DNA of 64,000 nt from Toxoplasma gondii ME49 (taxonomy: Eukaryota > Apicomplexa > Conoidasida > Eucoccidiorida > Sarcocystidae), in NCBI RefSeq assembly GCF_000006565.2, contig NC_031480.1, positions 3,631,529 through 3,695,528 on the forward strand, written 5' to 3'. Positions 57,926 through 64,000 of the stretch are shown here, in pieces; position 1 is the stretch's first letter; each line of letters starts with the position of its first letter. Made by a program: the position numbers and the translations under genes. A model generated the notes under the pieces. That model worked only from the letters and a program-made list of their open reading frames with translations. It ran no database searches and had not been told where the DNA came from.

Positions 57926-60116
57926 TTTGGCTCGCCTGCGGCTGACATTCCTAATCGCAGGGGAGGAAGCGCGTCGGGAGTGCCAACCAGTTGACCCAGC
58001 GCTGTACATACACCCGACTCACTGCGACTCTGGCACCAGAGCGGCAGTCAAACCAAAGACATCGAAGGCCGTTGCTGGACTCTGGAAGAAGGAACATGCG
58101 AATTTGGAAAGGCTGCGGAGGCGCCTGCACGACAAGAGCACCTCACAGCACGCCAGCTTCCGGCGCGTCCAGAGTCGCCGATACACGAACTGCTGTCGGA
58201 ACACTTGGATTTCAGGCAAGACTCTTCGCCGGTCGGTGGTCGCCAGTGTGGGAGCAAACGCTCAGACAACGGAAAATCTTGAGGGCGGCCCAGGTTTATC
58301 GCGTGAAAGCTGAGAATGAGGCGAGGTCGCGAGGATAAGCGCCCTTCGGGCGCACGACAGCGTAAATTGACGACTTTGCCGAGGGAGCGGCCTTGCAGCG
58401 GCCAAGGGGGATGCCGCAAGAAAACCTGGTTTTTTCCTTCGACTCTGTTTTTTCTGGGACAACATAGACACTGCGCCCTTCGGGGTCGCTGGGCACACCG
58501 GGATGATACCCTGCATACCGAGAGACCCGCTGCATGCTCAGGCAGAAGGCGGCGCAACATCCGCGCGGCCGTATCGTCGAGTGAGTTTTTTCTAGCGCGA
58601 GATGCCGTCCAGTTTGTCTGGAACTTCTCCGTTCTGCTGGACACCAAGTGTTTCTTCCGGCAAGCCCTGTTGAGGAAAACTCTTCTGACATCCGCCTTAT
58701 TTCCAGCGGTGGTGTACTTGCACTTCGGTTTGCCGATACTTGCGGTGTTTCAAAGGCCGCCCAGCCCGTCGCCAGGTCTAGGAGTACAGGGTGATATTGA
58801 CGTATCTCCCGTTTCATGGATAATAGTTTTGGTTTGCTGCTTACGCAGCAGCTTATGGTTCCAGGAAGGTTCTTCCAGTTTAATTCAGGATAACACGGTG
58901 TGTTCGGAACTCAGGTGTGCCCTGCAGAAGAGGTCGAGTCTTCCTCGTAGGACGACATGCTCTGAACTCGCGTTTAGGCAGTGATTTCAATAGGATGCGT
59001 TGGCCACTCCGTTTCCTCCCCCTTTATGGCTGTGAGACAAACCAAAAGATGGGGACAGAAATCCAGATGTCGTAATTTTCCTTTCGCTGAGGGACATAAT
59101 CTTGCAGGAATCCGTAACACACACTCAGGGCACGGGGTTTCATCCGTACGTCGCCGTACCGTAGCGTAGAGGGGAAATAATTTTGGCAATCCAGTGGCCT
59201 TACAATTGTGGTGCTGAGCGGTTGCACCGCCTCACTTCGGGGAAAATAGTCGATTTGTAGAGAAGAACTCCCATCAGAGCGTGAAGCAGCTTCAGGGCTC
59301 GGCCTTCGAGGGAATAGTCCAGTGCGCACCTCTTGTTTCTGTAATCACGTAAACGATAACGACGTGCCAGACTCGCCACAGGTAGCGAGAACATACCTTA
59401 CCACCCATGAGTGTTTCTGAGTAGCGAAACGTGCACTTGGCCAACTTCTCAGGTTTCTTACGATAGGACTGCCAGTTCTCTGGTGAAAGATACGTGGAGG
59501 ATGCACGCGTTTCACACCTGTGGCGGCGTGACGAAGCACTGATATCCACACTGTTAGCTGACGAATGAAATGACTGCGTTCACTTCAGAGCCCCGTAAGA
59601 TCGGAGCTTGCGTTTCTTTTGCTCCTGCCGCCCGCGCTCAGGCGCGCACTTTTTGCCAACCACCGCGGAGAATCTGAGGCGACTTGAGCTTGTCCCAAAT
59701 CGAAGAGCCAGTTTCAATGGAAACTACTAGTGACAAATGTGTGTGCGTCAGCGCCTGCTGGCGTTTAAACAAAGCTAGGACTTACTCAGGCACCGTCGAG
59801 CTGACTTCAGTAGTCGCTAGGTTTGATGGCGGGGACCATCGTCGTAGCCACGACTTCTTGCGTGCCACTGAATCGGTGGAGCTTTATTCCACGAATGAAC
59901 GCATGATCAGCGAAACGTGTATCTCTTCAGAACATGTGCTTCCCGTGTCAGTTTAGTGCTTCATTACCAACCAGTATGGACCCTTTGGTTCAACAGTGGA
60001 CTGAGGGTCACCGAAGAAAACCACGCAGACAATGCGACCGGTGCGGTCTGGACGAGAACATCGGAAGCGAACAGAGAAATTCACCGGGGAAACTCCACCT
60101 AATCGAAAAAACTCTG
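57926..60116. promoter_or_regulatory. Spacer upstream of the two-helix secreted protein gene
   Basis: This contains the promoter of the gene starting at 57925 (-) and the 3' flank of the adaptin-like gene ending at 60117 (-). Overlapping open frames on both strands at 58296-58984 (173 codons minus, 222 codons plus) are a by-product of GC-rich, stop-poor sequence as far as I can tell. Nothing else is visible. Confidence 0.4.
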
Positions 60117-63100
60117 TCAATTCATGGCGTATCCGAGCTCCCGTATTTGCCGTCTGAGCAGCACCTGAGTCACAGGCGGCTGTGAAAAGAGGCAGCCTGG
60201 TAGGTCCTCGTCGTTTGCGGCATCTGCCTCGAGGGTTCGGCTGTCCGGGACGGGCCAGGAATCAGCATCTTCGTTAAAGCACGCAGACGTTTCGCCGAGA
60301 TCTTCGCCCTCATGCTCGTCTGGACGCGAGTTACGGAGCCTCCAAGTCGCACGCCTGCGAGCGTGCGACCCCGTGTCAGTGAGCACGATACTGGACTCCT
60401 GGTCGCTCAGACTCGCGGCGTCTCTGCTTTGCTCCCGTGGACTAGGCAAACTGTCGTGGCTACCCTGGTACGGCATAGAAAAGCAGTCTTTGCCGGAGCG
60501 CGGGTCCCGCCACTGCGGAAAGCTGCCTGGGAGGCTCTGACGAGCAGTGTGCGAAGGGCCGGTGAACAAACGCCGTGCGAGAAATGCTTGCACGCCTGCT
60601 CCGCCAGCGTGGTGTGGAACGGAGTAACTCGGCAGCTCAAATAAATGCAGTCGCGGCCCTGAACACGGTGAGTCAGTCCGGGCACACAGAAACAGAAGAT
60701 ATACAGAACAACACCTTTTGGCTTTGTTGGATGACACCGAGAAACGAACTCTCCGCACGAACTGCTCAACCGATTTCGACAGCAATGGAAGTCACACTCA
60801 CAAACCAGCGCAACGAAGTTCTGCCCAGGTGTTCACCGCTGCTCTGGCACAACCGAATGCCCATCGAGACGAAGGCTGGAACTTCAAGACAGGGCTTCAC
60901 ACGCGCGCTTGAGCTTGGCACACGACATGCAGGTACACGCGCTAAGGTGGAGTTTGCCAAGCGTCTTGTACACACAGATAGCGACTCGTGTTGCCCACGA
61001 AAAGGCAAGAACGCTTCTGAAAGGTGCTTAGACCATACGCAGCCGGGTCACACGAAATCGGAGTAAGAACCGCGCGATCTGACTGCAGATGCCTCCGACG
61101 CTCGGGCACACCAAGACACGAATCTCTCGATACGCGACAACGGATCAGCTCTCCTGAGAGACGTCTTTGAAACGTGACACACTCTAGAGACGCTCAAGTC
61201 GCATTCCACGCGCTTCCTCCCGCCCTGAAGCAATCCGCCGCGCTCGACAAAGGCACCTCGACGTACCTGGCACAAAGTTGTACGGCGTGTGACAGTAGTG
61301 ACTGAGACACTGCAGATGCGGGATTTGCACCGCGTTGAAGCTGCGGAAATGCACAGCGGCACGCACGAGTGCGCCAGGAGCAGCGACCGAGGTGGTAAGA
61401 AACCTAAACGTATCCACGCGGCAAAGCGCTTCCGGAGACACTTGCCGCCCGTCCCAGTCTTAGTCCACCCGCTTCCACAGGCAGTCTTCAGAAGGCAAAG
61501 ACTACCAAAAATGTCGTTGGTTTGTAGCGTTTATCTGCGGCGCACACCTTACATCCCACCATCCGCCAGTATCGATCCCCCTAAATGCTTGCATGTGCTC
61601 CCATTTCTCTCCCTCGACGCCACCTGGCCACTGTAGAAGACTGTGTGTACTGCATTTCCTTCAGCAAGAAAGGGAAGAAGGCTCCCCGTAAGAACAGCTG
61701 AGGCCCGGGCCTCGTCACCTCGCGTTCGTATTCCTACGTCATCGCCATGTTGCACTGTCGACATCGAACGAAGAGTGCCTTCCACACTGTCCCACCGACA
61801 CAGAGTGGAAAATGGCTACACCTTACTCGAGCGCAGCGGCGCGTCGGTCTGCGCCCGTGGAATCGAGAAGGCCAGCGTGCAGAGAGACAGCAGGCACGCG
61901 GGCTTGGAGAATTGACGCGCATGCAGAGGAATTGGAAGTCATGTGGAGACATGCCTCCACCCGCGCACGGACACTGGCGTACTCCGCAGTTGAGAAGCAG
62001 CTAGTCAGCTGAAAGGAAACAAGTGGAAGCCATGGGCGCAGTACACGAGGGGAAGCCTTCAGAGTGCAAAACTCAGATGCGACACCCCAGACACTCTTCC
62101 CTGGGTTCGGGACCCGGGGGGAACGGTGACACGGTGCAAAAGAAGTGAGCCATTCCGTAAGACACAATCGGACCTACTCCGACCTGAGCTCGATATACAC
62201 ATAGCTATATAAATCTATATACTGAGACTGCCCTTTTCGAATCCACGTTCGTCATCGGCGTCCTCTGTGTGCCTCTTTTGCTCCGTTGTTCTCCCTTTTG
62301 GTTTCTCTGGGGTGTTGTGCTTTCGTCTCCTCTTCTTTTACTCGATTCTTTTTCGTCTTACCTTGGAAAAACACAGGACGACGCGAGGCATGAACTGAGG
62401 ATAGCGGAGAGCGAACTTGGTCATGGCAGTGATCAAGACGCAGATGAAGGAGGGCGTGAAAACGCGTCTCAGTTCCTCGCGGTGGGCCTCGTCTTCTCGC
62501 TCCTCAGACGGGATCCGGTCGTCCTCTCCTTCCTGCTCTTCTTCGCTAATGGAACTTTCGTCACTTGAAGAAAAGTCAGACAAATCTAAAAGTTCCAGAG
62601 AAGCGCAGAGGCAGGAACGCCGACAGAATGGAGCTAGCGCGAAGTCAGGAGTCTGTCGTGGTCAGGACACAGTGAGCAAAGAAAGAGAAAAAACAAAGAG
62701 AGACGGACAGGCACTTTCCAGCACAGCTGAAGCCGGACCCTAGACAACACGAAGAGCGAACAATGCAAACCCGCGAATCGAAGAGCAAAGATATCCAGAG
62801 GCCGTGAGGATGTCTAGGGAGCTCGAACAGCCGTTTGAAACGTTCCTAGAGAACGCGACGAGCGACAGGACGCACGATGGACTTTTTCCAAAGTCTACCA
62901 TAGGCTTTGCCACTCTTCGCCTGAATTTCGCTTTTCTAAATCACTTTCATCGCCTTCGAACTCGCACCTTCGCTGTCGGTCTCTTCCTCGTCGCTGGACC
63001 TCAAGAGACGTATTTCGGATCTCGCCCGCTCTCCCGGGCCGGCTGCCCCAGAGGGTCTCGCCCCTCCCCAAACGTCGTCCCCTGCGGCCAGGGCGGTGTC

Positions 63101-64000
63101 TCCTGCGCCCGGAGACAGCCCCACACCGGCGCATTGGGCTCCAACAGCTGCGCAAGCCTCGTCCGGAGACACGCGCCCCCGGAAGCCGCGTGGGGCGGGG
63201 AATGCACGCAACGGAGAGCGTCCAGAAGAGTACAAGGAAGGCAGCGAAGCAGGGGTGTTCGCGGTGGGACCGACGGAGACAATTGCCTCGTAGGCCAGAC
63301 TTTCCAGGGCGTCAAAGAATCCGGCGAAGATCTGCAGCGAGGGAAGTGAAGAGGTCGAGGTCGAAGGAACTGAGTCTCCAACACCACTGAAAAGCGTCTT
63401 CATACGCCACGCAGAGATGACCAATTACATCTATTTACGCCCGCATACGTGTGTATGTGAATGCGTACCATATACACATCTATATGTATGCAGACACGAA
63501 AACAAGTACCCGTACATGCATGTATAGACACACTGAGGTAAATGTGTGTTTGTATTGAATCCTGATCTACAGATACACATGCAAATATGGATATATACAT
63601 GAAAACCTACAAACATGCGTAAATACACGCACATATATATATATATATATTTATATATTTGCATGTATGTACGTTTGTATGGATGCATGGTGTACGTTTT
63701 TATTTACACTGCCGTTCGCGACCATTCCGTTGGTGCACGTTGGCACATTTTGGCAGGTGGGGTACGGGAGAAGTCGTGCTTTCCGAGGAACGGCGTTTCT
63801 CTACTCTCTCCGTCGCGAAAGACGTTTTCGCTGAGGCACCGGCGGTCCCAGGCGCTTACTGCGGCCGCTGTCTGAGTGGCCGAGCGAAGCGAGGAGGGCG
63901 AACATGCCGATCCTGGCGAACGCGAAGTGGAAGCAAGAGGAAGAGCCGACTCCTCGCCTTCCTCTGAGGCAGTGCCTTCCGTCCACCGCGCGCCGGACTC
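60117..64000 (-). CDS. Helical-repeat protein resembling an adaptor-complex large chain, 5' end beyond window
   Basis: The visible exons, in gene order, are 64000-63860 (open at the edge), 63331 to about 62940, about 62565-62375, 62008-61827, 61786-61553, 61403-61267 and 60658-60117. The last five share consistent phases (0, 2, 2, 1); the junction between the 63.3-kb and 62.5-kb exons is unresolved. The order of features is an acidic Ser-rich stretch, then helical pairs (FFDALESLAYEAIVSV; FICVLITAMTKFALRYPQFM; EYASVRARVEACLHM) like the HEAT-type repeats of adaptins. A later, more beta-rich part follows (VRAAVHFRSFNAVQIPHLQC), and the C-terminus is polar and acidic, ending LGYAMN. The repeat pattern A-L-x-K-x-A-x-R-x-P suggests a clathrin-adaptor large chain, perhaps of the divergent AP-5 kind, but another HEAT protein is quite possible. 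It is a soluble protein with no signal peptide in view. Confidence 0.55.
63631..63657. repeat. (TA)n tract in adaptin-like intron
   Basis: TA run in the intron between 63331 and 63860. It is the only TA tract of the right-hand 12 kb. Confidence 0.93.

Noticed and set aside
58296..58984. Overlapping open frames of 173 (minus) and 222 (plus) codons
   Set aside because: Both strands are open at once, the products are Arg/Ser/Pro-rich, and neither has a signal, splice partner or recognisable motif. The most likely cause is GC-rich, stop-poor leader DNA.

Overview
The window is nuclear DNA from an apicomplexan of the tissue-cyst coccidia (Toxoplasma, Hammondia, Neospora and relatives). I base this on intron-rich genes on both strands, start codons in the AAAATG context typical of Toxoplasma, about 50% GC coding sequence, very many (TA)n tracts in introns and spacers, and secreted or thrombospondin-domain proteins beside conserved eukaryotic housekeeping genes. 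There is no bacterial operon organisation. The gene models were built by hand from reading frame, GT-AG signals and intron phase; exon positions are in each entry. In every model given as complete, neighbouring exons have compatible phases.

Layout. The left edge holds the 3' end of a syntaxin-16/Tlg2-type Qa-SNARE (+). Next come a coiled-coil protein (-) and a secreted protein (-), then a divergent secreted, low-complexity protein (+). A five-exon cysteine-containing secreted or membrane protein (-, 9.1-11.35 kb) diverges from a large thrombospondin type-1 membrane protein (+, 13.6-18.5 kb). From about 20.7 to 51.4 kb the DNA changes texture: long TA tracts appear every one to two kb and the genes are mostly conserved. 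These are a TMEM258/Ost5-like oligosaccharyltransferase subunit (-), a VAMP7-type longin R-SNARE (+), the RNA polymerase III repressor Maf1 (-), a SMARCD/BAF60-type SWI/SNF subunit with a SWIB domain (-) and a SMYD-like SET-domain protein (+). After 52 kb the TA tracts stop again. That part holds a secreted two-membrane-segment protein resembling dense-granule proteins (-, 55.7-57.9 kb) and the 3' two-thirds of a helical-repeat protein resembling an adaptin large chain (-, 60.1 kb to the right edge).

How the genes relate. Three encode vesicle-traffic machinery: the syntaxin, the VAMP7-like SNARE and the possible adaptor subunit. Three act in the nucleus: Maf1 on Pol III transcription, SMARCD in chromatin remodelling and the SET protein as a probable lysine methyltransferase relative. 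The rest are secretory-pathway cargo without recognisable homologues, apart from the TSP1 protein, which has the layout of a micronemal adhesin. Several pairs are head to head and probably share promoter regions (4.4-5.7, 11.4-13.6, 21.2-23.5 and 44.8-46.7 kb). I found no RNA genes, CRISPR arrays or mobile elements.
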